Assembly (NCBI RefSeq): GCF_003014755.1
Contig: NZ_PYAW01000001.1
Span: 1,860,001 to 1,924,000 of the forward strand
Origin: Chitinophaga niastensis
Lineage (GTDB): Bacteria; Bacteroidota; Bacteroidia; Chitinophagales; Chitinophagaceae
DNA: 64,000 nucleotides
Reading direction: 5' to 3'
The notes beneath the pieces are model-generated. The model did not search any database. It had not been told where the DNA came from and saw only the letters and a program-made list of their open reading frames with translations. Position numbers and translations under genes: made by a program. Shown here piece by piece: positions 1 through 8,479 of the stretch (within the stretch, counting starts at the first letter, position 1; each line of letters starts with the position of its first letter).

Positions 1-1
1 C

Positions 2-667
2 CTGGCGTATCAGCCCTGGTTTTTATCTCCCTCTCAACCCACCGCTGCTTTTCTGCAAAGCGAAGCGGCCGCGCGTTTATTGAAGGATAAGCCGGTGGTA
101 ACGCTGTTGGGCAGTCGTAATATGTGGCTCAATGCGCAGGAAAAGGTAAAGGGTTATTTACAGCAGGCAGGTGCCAGGCTGGTAGGTAATATCGTGCTGG
201 TGGATAAATCCCCCAACCTGATATCGGTCATCACTATTCTTCGCTGGGCATTCAAAGGGAAAAAAGAAGCTACCCGTTTCTTACCACCTGCGGGCGTACA
301 GGAAAATGAGATCATCACTTCCAATCGTTTTGCCGGACCAATAGAAAATGCACTGACTAATAAGCAATGGGATCATTTGCATCCACAACTGCTTTCATTA
401 GACGCCGTGGAATTAATCCCCAACCTGGTAGTGCTGGAAGGTAATGGTATTAAGGCTTTCCGTTTCTGGGCAAAGTTTATCAGCGCTAAAGGCGGACCAG
501 GTGCAGCTTCCCGTCAGGGACGGGTTAGCATGTACAGGGGCCTGCTATTGGTAGGGATTTTTGTGTTAACACCTATCTCCCTCATCTCTTCTCTTATAAA
601 ATTAAGACTGAAAAAGAATCAGCTGCAGCGTGAAGTTGAATACTATAAGGGTATTACCTTGCGCTGA
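2..667 (+). CDS. darA: DarA-like dialkylresorcinol biosynthesis protein, 3' part (5' end outside window)
   Basis: The reading frame is open from base 2, so the gene starts before the window and only about 221 C-terminal residues are visible; the TTG at 80 is not the real start. The visible part resembles the C-terminal two thirds of DarA proteins of flexirubin and dialkylresorcinol clusters: a flavodoxin-like stretch (VVTLLGSRNMW, then LVDKSPN), a conserved GGPGA motif, and a hydrophobic segment near the end (GLLLVGIFVLTPISLISS) followed by a basic tail, so probably membrane-attached. DarA is often labelled a condensing enzyme, but in characterised dialkylresorcinol pathways DarB condenses and DarA aromatises the ring. 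The darB gene follows on the same strand after a 217-bp gap. The family call rests on overall similarity and on this neighbour. Confidence 0.72.
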   Translation: MAYQPWFLSPSQPTAAFLQSEAAARLLKDKPVVTLLGSRNMWLNAQEKVKGYLQQAGARLVGNIVLVDKSPNLISVITILRWAFKGKKEATRFLPPAGVQENEIITSNRFAGPIENALTNKQWDHLHPQLLSLDAVELIPNLVVLEGNGIKAFRFWAKFISAKGGPGAASRQGRVSMYRGLLLVGIFVLTPISLISSLIKLRLKKNQLQREVEYYKGITLR

Positions 668-884
668 CATTAATTATTACGGAAAAGAGTAATTAGCTTT
701 GCCGGATAATTAAGTGCCGGCTGTCCGGTGGCGTGATAATTTTAATTCCAATAGAATTATATAATTTACGTCCGTATACAACACATATAAATTTAAATAT
801 GTTTATCACCGTGGGCTGGCTGGTAATACACGGCAGTTATGACCAGGTTTTACATGTGGCCTAATAAAGACGAATAATATTCAA

Positions 885-2021
885 ATGAAGGAAGTTTATA
901 TTACCAGGCTATCTAAATTTTTACCCAACGAGCCTGTAGAAAATGATGAAATGGAGAGCATCCTCGGAATGGTTGATGGAAAGGCTTCCCGCGCGCGTTT
1001 AAAGATACTTGGTAACAACAAAATCAAAACCCGTTACTACTCTTTGGACAAGGAAGGAAGATCCACCCACTCCAATGCAGAGATGACTGCAACAGCAGTG
1101 AAAGAATTGTTTGATGAGAATTTTCCAATCAACAAATTACAATTACTGGCTTGTGGCACCACTTCTCCTGATCAGTTACTGCCTAATCATGCCGCTATGG
1201 TACATGGCATTCTGAAATGCCAGCCCGTAGAGCTGATTGCAGCTACAGGTGCGTGTGCAGCAGGTATGCAGGCTTTCAAATATGCGTGGATGTCTATTCG
1301 TTGCGGGAATACCACCAACGCTGTGAGTACCGGTTCAGAAAAATTTTCTGCCTGGATGCTGGCGCAAAAATTTCAGCCTGAAGCAGAAAATCTGAAGAGC
1401 CTGGATGAAAATCCGATCATCGCTTTTGAAAAGGATTTCCTTCGCTGGATGTTGTCTGATGGCGCCAGTGCAGCATTGTTCCAGGATAAACCCAATGCAG
1501 AAGGTTTATCGCTGCGTGTAGACTGGGTAGAAATATTGTCTTACGCCAATGACCTGGAAACCTGTATGTATGCAGGGGCTATCAAAAAACCTGATGGTAC
1601 CACCACCGGCTGGATTGATATGACGCCGGAAGAATGGGCACAGCACAGCGTTTTCTCCTTTAAACAAGATACCCGCTTACTGGGTAAAAATATTGTTCCT
1701 TCCGGAGCACAAATGTGGAAAGAGCTGGTAGAGCGCCACAACATTAATCTTGATGAAATAGATTTTTTCCTGCCGCATCTGTCATCTGAGTTTTTCAGAT
1801 TGAAGATCGATGAGGAAATTACCCGTTTAGGTGTTCCTATTCCATTGGAAAGGTGGTTCACCAACCTGGCTAACGTTGGTAATGTAGGTACTGCTTCACC
1901 TTACCTGATGCTGGAAGAGCTGATGAACAGCGGCCGCTTTAAGAAAGGACAGAAAGTAGTATTAATGGTTCCGGAGAGTGCACGTTTTTCTTATGCTTAT
2001 GCACACATTACTGTAGTGTAG
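885..2021 (+). CDS. darB: DarB-like ketoacyl-ACP synthase III (dialkylresorcinol-forming)
   Basis: This 378-residue protein is a thiolase-fold ketosynthase of the FabH/KAS III type. The nucleophile is Cys124 in TGACAAGMQA, His298 sits in FLPHLSSEF, and Asn333 sits in the GNVGTAS loop, so the Cys-His-Asn triad is complete. In dialkylresorcinol and flexirubin pathways DarB joins two beta-keto fatty acyl chains and cyclises them to a cyclohexanedione, which DarA then aromatises. The partial darA directly upstream and the ACP, ketosynthase and chain-length-factor genes further down fit a flexirubin-type pigment cluster. The ATG start at 885 gives the usual family length. Confidence 0.85.
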   Translation: MKEVYITRLSKFLPNEPVENDEMESILGMVDGKASRARLKILGNNKIKTRYYSLDKEGRSTHSNAEMTATAVKELFDENFPINKLQLLACGTTSPDQLLPNHAAMVHGILKCQPVELIAATGACAAGMQAFKYAWMSIRCGNTTNAVSTGSEKFSAWMLAQKFQPEAENLKSLDENPIIAFEKDFLRWMLSDGASAALFQDKPNAEGLSLRVDWVEILSYANDLETCMYAGAIKKPDGTTTGWIDMTPEEWAQHSVFSFKQDTRLLGKNIVPSGAQMWKELVERHNINLDEIDFFLPHLSSEFFRLKIDEEITRLGVPIPLERWFTNLANVGNVGTASPYLMLEELMNSGRFKKGQKVVLMVPESARFSYAYAHITVV

Positions 2022-2047
2022 AGCTGTAACTTCTAAAAACTGCCATC

Positions 2048-2437
2048 ATGAAAAAAGAGGAAGTACCGCAGGATGACGATAACCTGCATGAAGGTACATT
2101 CAAGCAGATTATGTATGCGGTGGATAACTCCGGCAATTACGTGCAGGTGCAAAGTGCAGGCTGGGAGCCGGAAAACATTGCACTTGGGCAAGCCTGGGAA
2201 GAAGTGAATGAAAAAGTGAAAGCAGCCCGTGCAAGTGTAGATGCCGGTGAAATAAGTCCCGTGGCCTATTACATGGAAAAGAACCTGATGGACCTGCCAT
2301 TGCTGGCGAGTTATGTAGGCAAATTCCAGTGGCAGATAAAGCGACATATGAAACCAGGTGTTTTTAAACGACTCAGCCCCGGAATGCTGCAACGTTATGC
2401 AGATGCCTTCAAAATCAGTGTGGCTGATTTAAAATGA
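2048..2437 (+). CDS. Small conserved flexirubin-cluster protein of unknown function
   Basis: This 129-residue protein was not matched to a named family. It starts 26 bp after darB and ends just before a strong terminator, so it is probably the last gene of the darA-darB unit. The N-terminus is acidic (KKEEVPQDDD). The C-terminus (LSPGMLQRYADAFKISVADLK, in part) resembles the last helices of XRE-type helix-turn-helix domains, where LERIAKALGVSLADL-like endings are common. The first helix and the recognition helix are not obvious, so a DNA-binding role is only a suggestion. No signal peptide or membrane segment is seen. Confidence 0.7.
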   Translation: MKKEEVPQDDDNLHEGTFKQIMYAVDNSGNYVQVQSAGWEPENIALGQAWEEVNEKVKAARASVDAGEISPVAYYMEKNLMDLPLLASYVGKFQWQIKRHMKPGVFKRLSPGMLQRYADAFKISVADLK

Positions 2438-2458
2438 TCATACATCTTCTTTAATAAA

Positions 2459-2500
2459 CAGAGGAATAACTTGTCTGTTTGACAGGTATTCCTCTGTTTT
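2459..2500 (+). terminator. Rho-independent terminator after the darA-darB unit
   Basis: CAGAGGAATA (2459-2468) pairs with TATTCCTCTG (2487-2496). The stem continues inward as ACTTGTC/GACAGGT with one bulge and a TGTTT loop, and it is followed by TTTT. This is a long, nearly perfect hairpin. It separates the 129-residue gene from the BtrH-like gene that starts about 25 bp later, so the latter may have its own promoter or depend on read-through. Confidence 0.75.
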
Positions 2501-2521
2501 CATGAAGTGACTAAACATATT

Positions 2522-3526
2522 ATGAGCAATTCTCAATTCCATCATACGCAAACTGCACACTGTGAAAGTGGCGTAATCTCAAACCTGCTGGGGCATTATG
2601 GTTTACAGATCAGTGAACCAATGGCTTTTGGTATCGGTGCGGGCATATTTTTCGGACACCTGCCTTTTGTAAAGGTGAATGGCGTGCCAGGTACTACTTA
2701 CCGGATATGGCCGGGTGCTATTTTTCAGCGGGTATGTAAGCGTTTGGGGGTTAAAATGGAATCTGAGAAATTCTCAACTCCGGAAAAAGGTATGCTGGCA
2801 CTGGATAAAGTAATTGAAGCAGGCATTCCTGTAGGATTACAATCCAGCGTTTATTACCTGCCTTATTTTCCTCCTTCCTATCGTTTCCACTTTAATGCCC
2901 ATAACCTGGTAGTGTATGGTAAGAAAGACGGACAATACCTGGTGAGTGACCCGGTGATGGACACTGTAACGGAAATTGATCCGGAGAGCCTGGCGCAGGC
3001 CCGCTTTGCCAAAGGATTCCCTTCACCCAAAGGAAAGATGTATTATCCGGTACATGTGCCGCAATCTGCTTCCTTTGAGCGACCTATTAAAGAAGGTATA
3101 CAGCAGGCATGTCATTTTATGCTGAAAGTACCTTTGCCTATGTTCGGTGTAAGTGGGATACGCTATCTCGCGAAGAGAGTACGTAATTACGCTGAAAACC
3201 CGGGCGACCGCAAAGCCACGCTGTACCTGGGAAACATTATCCGTATGCAGGAGGAAATCGGCACCGGCGGTGCAGGATTCCGTTTCTTATATGCCGCATT
3301 CCTACAGGAAGCAGCAGTATTATTAAAAAAAGAAGAGCTCAGTAAACTGGCAGGAGAGCTGACCAAGATCGGTGACCTGTGGCGTAATTTTGCATTTGCG
3401 GCGGGCCGTGTGTGCAAAAGCAGGTCAGCAGACAATATATCATACAAAGAACTCAGTGAAATGCTGTTGCAATGTGCAGCTTCAGAAGATGCATTTTTCC
3501 GTAAGCTGTCACAGGTAAAGTGGTGA
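2522..3526 (+). CDS. BtrH N-terminal domain protein (cysteine-peptidase-fold acyltransferase-like)
   Basis: The protein of about 334 residues begins with HTQTAHCESGVISNLLGHYG, the BtrH-type N-terminal pattern in which a Cys follows a His in a papain-like fold. A central HNLVVYGKKDGQYLVSDP block carries the His and Asp expected of such folds. BtrH moves an acyl-amino side chain from a carrier protein to an aminoglycoside in butirosin biosynthesis; homologues recur in flexirubin clusters, where acyl transfer is plausible but the substrate is unknown. A GTG at 2507 would add five residues, but the ATG at 2522 gives the better N-terminus. It lies between a terminator and the ABC exporter genes. 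Confidence 0.72.
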   Translation: MSNSQFHHTQTAHCESGVISNLLGHYGLQISEPMAFGIGAGIFFGHLPFVKVNGVPGTTYRIWPGAIFQRVCKRLGVKMESEKFSTPEKGMLALDKVIEAGIPVGLQSSVYYLPYFPPSYRFHFNAHNLVVYGKKDGQYLVSDPVMDTVTEIDPESLAQARFAKGFPSPKGKMYYPVHVPQSASFERPIKEGIQQACHFMLKVPLPMFGVSGIRYLAKRVRNYAENPGDRKATLYLGNIIRMQEEIGTGGAGFRFLYAAFLQEAAVLLKKEELSKLAGELTKIGDLWRNFAFAAGRVCKSRSADNISYKELSEMLLQCAASEDAFFRKLSQVKW

Positions 3527-3582
3527 GTGTAAAAATTGCAGATGACGTGTTGTGTAGAATTTTTTGTGTAGAATAATTAACA

Positions 3583-4338
3583 ATGGCTATTATGTCCGGC
3601 ATATCTGTTACAGAATTATTTAAAACCTACAAGGGAAGCGATGAGCCTACATTAAAGGGGCTTTCGTTTCAATTCCCCGAAGGAAAGATCGCCGGGTTGC
3701 TGGGCCCCAATGGTGCAGGTAAAACAACAACAATTTCTATTTTATGCGGACTGGTACGGGGAGATAGCGGAGAGGTGGTCATTCACGGGTTGAAGCAGGA
3801 GGCTGCACACCGGGAGGCTATCAAACATATTATTGGCATTGTACCTCAACAGATAGCGCTGTATCCGCAATTATCTGCCGTAGAAAATCTTACTTACTTT
3901 GGCAATCTCTATGGATTCAAAGGAAAGGCATTGCAACAAAAAATTATGCATTACCTGGAAATATTTGGTTTAGAGAAGAGTGCGCATAAAGAGATCCATA
4001 AATATTCAGGTGGCATGAAACGGCGTGCCAATATCATTGCAGCCATATTACATGACCCCCAATTATTAATACTGGATGAACCTACCGCAGGTGTGGATGT
4101 ACAATCGCGTGGCATGATCCTGCAATTTCTGCGCGATTATAACAGCCGGGGCGCCAGTATCCTGTATACTTCGCATCTGCTGGAAGAGGCACAATCATTA
4201 TGTGAGGATGTGGTGATTATGGATGAAGGGAAAATGATTGTACAGGGTAATCCACTTAAGCTTATAGAACAACACCCGGCATGTCAGAACCTGGAAGATG
4301 TTTTTTTACACTTTACCGGTTATGCGCTCAGAGATTAG
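3583..4338 (+). CDS. ABC transporter ATP-binding protein (ABC-2 exporter)
   Basis: This 251-residue nucleotide-binding subunit has Walker A GPNGAGKTTT (residues 41-50), Q-loop VPQQ, signature YSGGMKRR (about 142-149) and Walker B LLILDEPTAG. The closely spaced domains and the EEAQSLCEDVVIMDEGK tail are typical of ABC-2 (CcmA/DrrA-like) exporters. The permease follows at 4406. Flexirubin and aryl polyene clusters commonly carry such a pair, probably for moving a lipid intermediate or pigment to the outer membrane; the cargo here is inferred from context. A second ATG lies three codons in. Confidence 0.9.
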   Translation: MAIMSGISVTELFKTYKGSDEPTLKGLSFQFPEGKIAGLLGPNGAGKTTTISILCGLVRGDSGEVVIHGLKQEAAHREAIKHIIGIVPQQIALYPQLSAVENLTYFGNLYGFKGKALQQKIMHYLEIFGLEKSAHKEIHKYSGGMKRRANIIAAILHDPQLLILDEPTAGVDVQSRGMILQFLRDYNSRGASILYTSHLLEEAQSLCEDVVIMDEGKMIVQGNPLKLIEQHPACQNLEDVFLHFTGYALRD

Positions 4339-4375
4339 CGTTAGGCCCGGCTATCGGGAACCGATTTATGAAACA

Positions 4376-4405
4376 CTAAAAGCTAAGGGCTAACAGCTAA
4401 AAGCT
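4376..4405 (+). repeat. AGCTAAAA intergenic repeat, copy 1 (abuts the permease start)
   Basis: CTAAAAGCTAAGGG is followed by CTAACAGCTAAAAGCT directly in front of the permease ATG. The same sequence occurs at 40327-40375, and a related version at 15267-15337. The last 21 bases of this copy, running into the start codon, are identical to the copy after the first DUF2264 gene. Its function is unknown. Confidence 0.7.
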
Positions 4406-5698
4406 ATGCTAAGATTACTGGCAACAATAAGAAAAGAATGGCAGCTGCTATTACGTGATAAAATGGGACTGATACTCCTGTTTGTGATGCCTTTGGTGTT
4501 AATTACAGTAATGGCATTGATCCAGGATGCCCCGTTTAAGGATTACCAGGAGATCAAATTTGATATATTAACTGTAGATAATGATCATGGTCGTCTGGGG
4601 CGGCATGTGAAAGAAGGATTGGAAGCAGGCGGGCAATTTAACATCATTGACTCACTGGATGGAAAGCCTATAACAGCGGAGCATGCGAAGGAATTGGTGA
4701 ACGAAGGCAAGTACAAGATCAGCATCATTGTTCCGGCGGGTGCTACAGCAGCCATTGTGAGCAATGCCAACCGCATTGTGAATGATATTTCGCATCGTAT
4801 GGGCATGACTGTTTCCTTGCCTGTAAAAAAAGGAGGCGATTCGCTGAATGTAATCATCTACTTTGATCCGGCTGCTAAGAAAGCCTTCAAAGGAGCCATT
4901 CATCAGGCATTGGATAATTTCCTTACGCAGGTGGAAACCGAGATGTTACTGGACCGTATTCGTGGACAATTGCACAATAAAGATGTACCGGAGGCCGGTA
5001 CAGATACTTTACCTATCCGTTTACAGGCTGTAGGATTACAGGAGCATAGTACGGGCAGCAGCAAGGAGATCGATGTAATATCCAACTCTGTGCAGCATAA
5101 TGTTCCTGCATGGAGCATCTTTGCTATGTTTTTTATCGTAATTCCTATCGCCGGGAATATGATCCGTGAAAGGGAAGATGGCAGTTTGTTGCGGATGAAG
5201 TTGATACCAGGATCATACCTGGCAATACTGGCCGGCAAGATGTTATTTTTTGTAGGGATATGTGTACTGCAGTTTTATCTCATGATGCTGGTAGGCATTT
5301 ACCTGATGCCGCTACTCGATTTACCGCAACTGGTAATGGGGCATCATCATGGTGCCACTATTTTAGTAGCTTCAGGAATCGGACTGGCAGCCACCGCTTA
5401 TGGCATACTCATTGGTACCCTGTTTAAGACACCTAATCAGGCGTTAAACTTTGGTGCCATCTCTATTGTCATTCTATCTGCCATTGGTGGCATATGGATA
5501 CCATTAGAGGTAATGCCGGCAAAGATGCAGGTGTTGGGACATTTGTCGCCGCTCAGCTGGGGATTGGATGCTATTAACGATATTTATTTGCGCAATGGTG
5601 ATATTGACTATGTGTGGAAGAACGTATTACGATTGATTCTCACCGGGCTGGCCATGCTGGCTATAGCAGGGTGGGTGGAAAAAAGAAGAATGAACTGA
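4406..5698 (+). CDS. ABC-2 type transporter permease
   Basis: This 430-residue membrane protein has the ABC-2 layout: a first membrane helix at about 20-40 (MGLILLFVMPLVLITVMAL), a large extracytoplasmic domain of roughly 180 residues, then about five helices from residue 235 on, including WSIFAMFFIVIPIAGNMI followed by REREDGSLLRMKL. This last motif is characteristic of YhhJ/DrrB-like permeases. It is the membrane partner of the ATPase just upstream. The start codon lies inside an AGCTAAAA repeat element, so the repeat supplies the translation start context. Confidence 0.88.
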   Translation: MLRLLATIRKEWQLLLRDKMGLILLFVMPLVLITVMALIQDAPFKDYQEIKFDILTVDNDHGRLGRHVKEGLEAGGQFNIIDSLDGKPITAEHAKELVNEGKYKISIIVPAGATAAIVSNANRIVNDISHRMGMTVSLPVKKGGDSLNVIIYFDPAAKKAFKGAIHQALDNFLTQVETEMLLDRIRGQLHNKDVPEAGTDTLPIRLQAVGLQEHSTGSSKEIDVISNSVQHNVPAWSIFAMFFIVIPIAGNMIREREDGSLLRMKLIPGSYLAILAGKMLFFVGICVLQFYLMMLVGIYLMPLLDLPQLVMGHHHGATILVASGIGLAATAYGILIGTLFKTPNQALNFGAISIVILSAIGGIWIPLEVMPAKMQVLGHLSPLSWGLDAINDIYLRNGDIDYVWKNVLRLILTGLAMLAIAGWVEKRRMN

Positions 5699-5754
5699 TA
5701 AATGTTTTCAAAACAATAGTAAAACTGTATTTTTACTCCCCACAAGGGCAGTCG

Positions 5755-5772
5755 CCTGTTGTGAGCAACAGG
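5755..5772 (+). other. Small hairpin in the leader before the acyl carrier protein gene
   Basis: CCTGTTG and CAACAGG form a 7-bp stem with a TGAG loop, 18 bp before the ACP start codon. A second weak hairpin (AGTAAAA/TTTTACT, 5718-5737) lies upstream of it. No T-run follows the 5755 hairpin, so it is probably not a terminator. Its role is unknown. Confidence 0.3.
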
Positions 5773-5790
5773 TGATAAACCTACAACATT

Positions 5791-6048
5791 ATGGAAGAAT
5801 TAAAAAAGAAACTGAAAGAACAAATTATCGAGGCACTGAACCTGCAGGATACTAAACCAGCAGACATTGATGACAATGCGCCATTATTTGGAGAAGGGTT
5901 GGGACTCGATAGTATTGACTCACTGGAACTGATGGTATTGCTGGAAAGACAATATCACATTAAGGTAGAAGATCCGCGTGAAGGCCGTAAGATTTTGCAG
6001 TCTGTTCAGTCAATGGCAGAATTTATACAATCAAAACAACCAGCATAA
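5791..6048 (+). CDS. Acyl carrier protein
   Basis: This 85-residue four-helix carrier has the phosphopantetheine site GLDSIDSLEL with Ser41 as the attachment residue. It is acidic and has the usual ACP length. The ketosynthase gene begins 13 bp after its stop codon, and the chain-length-factor gene overlaps that one, so the three are one translational unit. Such dedicated ACPs carry the growing polyene chain in flexirubin and aryl polyene synthesis. The housekeeping fatty-acid ACP is normally beside fabF/rnc, which is not the context here. Confidence 0.9.
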   Translation: MEELKKKLKEQIIEALNLQDTKPADIDDNAPLFGEGLGLDSIDSLELMVLLERQYHIKVEDPREGRKILQSVQSMAEFIQSKQPA

Positions 6049-6061
6049 GTAAACTGGCTAC

Positions 6062-7276
6062 ATGGCGGAAAGAGTGTTTATAACAGGGATAGGTATGGTC
6101 ACCGCTATTGGTGATGATGTAGCCGGAAATTTGCAAAACCTGCGGTTACAGCGCAGTGGCCTGGGATACTCCAGTTACATTGACACCATTTACAAAAATG
6201 TGTTGCCGGTAGCAGAAGTTAAGCGTAGTAGTGAATCGCTGTTTGAAATGGCCGGTATACCCGTAAGGGAAGGGTTTACCCGTACTACCTTACTGGGACT
6301 GGTAGCTATGCGGGAAGCATTGCTGCATGCGGGCATTACAGATGTGCAATCTGCCCCCACAGGTTTTATCAATGCCAGCACTGTTGGTGGGATGTGTGAT
6401 ACGGAGAAATTATATTTCGATATTATCAATCCTGAAAAAACAGGTTTATTTTTACAATACATAGATACACTGGATTGTGCGGATTGTACACAACGTATAG
6501 CCGACGCCGTAGGATTCAGTGAGCATATTGCCACTATCAGTACTGCCTGTTCTTCATCGGCAAATGCTTTGATGTTTGGAGCACGGATGATTAAACAGGG
6601 GATGTTGCCGCGTATGGTATGCGGAGGTACAGAAGCGCTCACCCGTTTTACCCTGAATGGATTTAATTCGCTGAAGAATGTGGATAAACAGTTTTGTCGC
6701 CCGTTTGATCAGCAACGTACCGGTCTTAATCTGGGTGAAGGCGCGGCCTACCTGGTGCTGGAAGGTGAATCGTTTGTGAAGGCTAATAACAGCCGCATAC
6801 TGGCAGAATTGACCGGTTACTGTAATACCAATGAAGCTTTTCATCCTACTTCTCCCTCACCGGAAGGTGACGGGGCTTACGAAGCGATGAAAGCAGCACT
6901 GGCAATGAGTGGTAGAACACTGGAAGAGGTAACCTACATCAATGTACATGGTACTGCAACGTTGAATAATGATGTATCTGAGGGTAAGGCACTGGAACGG
7001 TTATTTGGGGGTAAAGTTCCCTTATTCAGTTCTACCAAGCCTTTTACGGGACATACATTAGCGGCGGCAGGTGCTATAGAAGCTATTTTTTCTGTACTGG
7101 CAATACAAAACGGGTTAATATTCCCTAATCTCAATTTCTCTGAAAAAATGGAAGAGTTGAACATCACACCGGTAACGGAGCTGATAGAAGGGTATCCGGT
7201 AAACAACGTTATTTCAAATTCATTTGGCTTTGGGGGCAATAATGCATCCCTGGTGATCAGCAAGTATGAAGGGTAA
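6062..7276 (+). CDS. Beta-ketoacyl-ACP synthase II-type ketosynthase (polyene KS-alpha)
   Basis: This 404-residue condensing enzyme of the FabF type carries Cys163 in STACSSSANAL, His296 in VHGTAT and His331 in FTGHTLAAAG, the complete Cys-His-His set. It ends with NSFGFGGNNASLV, the usual C-terminal glycine-rich block. It would extend acyl chains on the adjacent ACP. The next gene overlaps it by 11 bp and encodes a homologue lacking the active-site cysteine, so the two probably form a KS/chain-length-factor heterodimer as in type II aryl polyene synthases. Confidence 0.9.
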   Translation: MAERVFITGIGMVTAIGDDVAGNLQNLRLQRSGLGYSSYIDTIYKNVLPVAEVKRSSESLFEMAGIPVREGFTRTTLLGLVAMREALLHAGITDVQSAPTGFINASTVGGMCDTEKLYFDIINPEKTGLFLQYIDTLDCADCTQRIADAVGFSEHIATISTACSSSANALMFGARMIKQGMLPRMVCGGTEALTRFTLNGFNSLKNVDKQFCRPFDQQRTGLNLGEGAAYLVLEGESFVKANNSRILAELTGYCNTNEAFHPTSPSPEGDGAYEAMKAALAMSGRTLEEVTYINVHGTATLNNDVSEGKALERLFGGKVPLFSSTKPFTGHTLAAAGAIEAIFSVLAIQNGLIFPNLNFSEKMEELNITPVTELIEGYPVNNVISNSFGFGGNNASLVISKYEG

Positions 7277-8309
7277 GTGTTACATACAAGGAATGGCGGC
7301 CATTTCCCCGCAGCCAACTTTTGAGGGGGATATTTTTTCTGCACCGCTGGTACATACAGATAGTAACCTGCTGGCCTGTATAGAACCCGATTACAAACCT
7401 TTTGTTCCGGGCAATAGCTTGCGCCGTATGACGCGCGTGCTGAAGATGGGGTTGACAACCGCACTCAAATGTTTACAGGAGAGCGGTGTGGCTACACCCG
7501 GCCCTATTATTACGGGTACCGGTAAAGGTAGTTTACAGGATACCGAAAGATTTATTAAAGAGATAGAGGATTATAAAGAAACGGCGCTGAATCCAACACC
7601 GTTCATTCAGTCTACCTACAATTCTGTGAATGGGCTGATAGCGCTGCAACAGAAATGTACTGCTTATAACAACACCTTTGTACATCGCGGTTTTTCCTTT
7701 GAAAACGCTTTGCTGGATAGTATGATGCTGATCCAGGAGGGCGAACCACATACACTTACAGGTGCTTTTGAAGAGATTACAGCGGAGCATTTTTATATTA
7801 AAAGCCGCATCGGTTACTGGAAGTCGGAATCTACTGATAGCCGTGAGTTATACAAGCATTTGTCTCCCGGCACTATTGCAGGAGAGGGTGCTGTATTCTT
7901 TACGCTGGCAGGAACGCCTACACAGCAAAGCTATGCAGCTATTTCAGGGTTTAAGATGCTGTATAAACCAGTACCAGGCAAGCTTACTGCTACCCTGAAA
8001 AATTTCACGACTCATGCAGATCTGATTGTTACCGGTCGTAATGGTGACAGCAATTTTGAACATTATTACCAGGAATTGGATAATTGTTTTCCTGATACAC
8101 CACAATTGCCATTCAAACATCTTTGCGGTGAATATGATACCGCAGGTGCTTTTGGATTGTGGTTGAGTGCACATATCTTAAAAGCACAACAGGTGCCACA
8201 GCAGTGGTTTTCCATGTTTAATCAATTACCTGAACACATTAATTCCATCCTGTTTTACAATCATTTTTATGGTGAGCAGCATGTGATGATATTGCTGGAA
8301 AGGGTTTAG
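7266..8309 (+). CDS. Ketosynthase-like chain length factor (no catalytic Cys)
   Basis: This 347-residue protein is a degenerate ketosynthase. The block RGFSFENALL aligns with ACSSSANALM of the upstream KS, placing Gly142 where the nucleophilic Cys should be, and the HGTAT and GHT motifs are also missing. Loss of the Cys with the fold kept is the hallmark of chain length factors (KS-beta). Overlap of its start with the KS stop implies coupled translation and 1:1 assembly. It probably sets the polyene length in the pigment. It is the last gene of the visible cluster; a 27-bp palindrome follows. Confidence 0.82.
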   Translation: MKGKCYIQGMAAISPQPTFEGDIFSAPLVHTDSNLLACIEPDYKPFVPGNSLRRMTRVLKMGLTTALKCLQESGVATPGPIITGTGKGSLQDTERFIKEIEDYKETALNPTPFIQSTYNSVNGLIALQQKCTAYNNTFVHRGFSFENALLDSMMLIQEGEPHTLTGAFEEITAEHFYIKSRIGYWKSESTDSRELYKHLSPGTIAGEGAVFFTLAGTPTQQSYAAISGFKMLYKPVPGKLTATLKNFTTHADLIVTGRNGDSNFEHYYQELDNCFPDTPQLPFKHLCGEYDTAGAFGLWLSAHILKAQQVPQQWFSMFNQLPEHINSILFYNHFYGEQHVMILLERV

Positions 8310-8337
8310 TTCTCGTATTTTATTATCTAATTATGTG

Positions 8338-8364
8338 AATTCATCAGACAGTGTCTGATGAATT
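8338..8364. other. 27-bp palindrome after the pigment cluster
   Basis: AATTCATCAGACA and its exact complement TGTCTGATGAATT are separated by a single G. There is no T-run afterwards, so it is a weak terminator candidate; it could also be a protein-binding site. It sits between the end of the chain length factor gene and the convergent AlbA-domain gene. Confidence 0.45.
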
Positions 8365-8479
8365 GTATTATCAATTATTTAATTGCCTATAATATCTTCG
8401 ACAAGGTATCTATATCCGGCAAAAACTCTTTTGCTTGCAGAGTACAATCCCGGGATTTTCATATGGTAATTTTACTTTA

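Noticed and set aside
6190..6642. Antisense open frames within the ketosynthase and many other coding regions
   Set aside because: They have no recognisable domains or signals and lie opposite to well-conserved genes.
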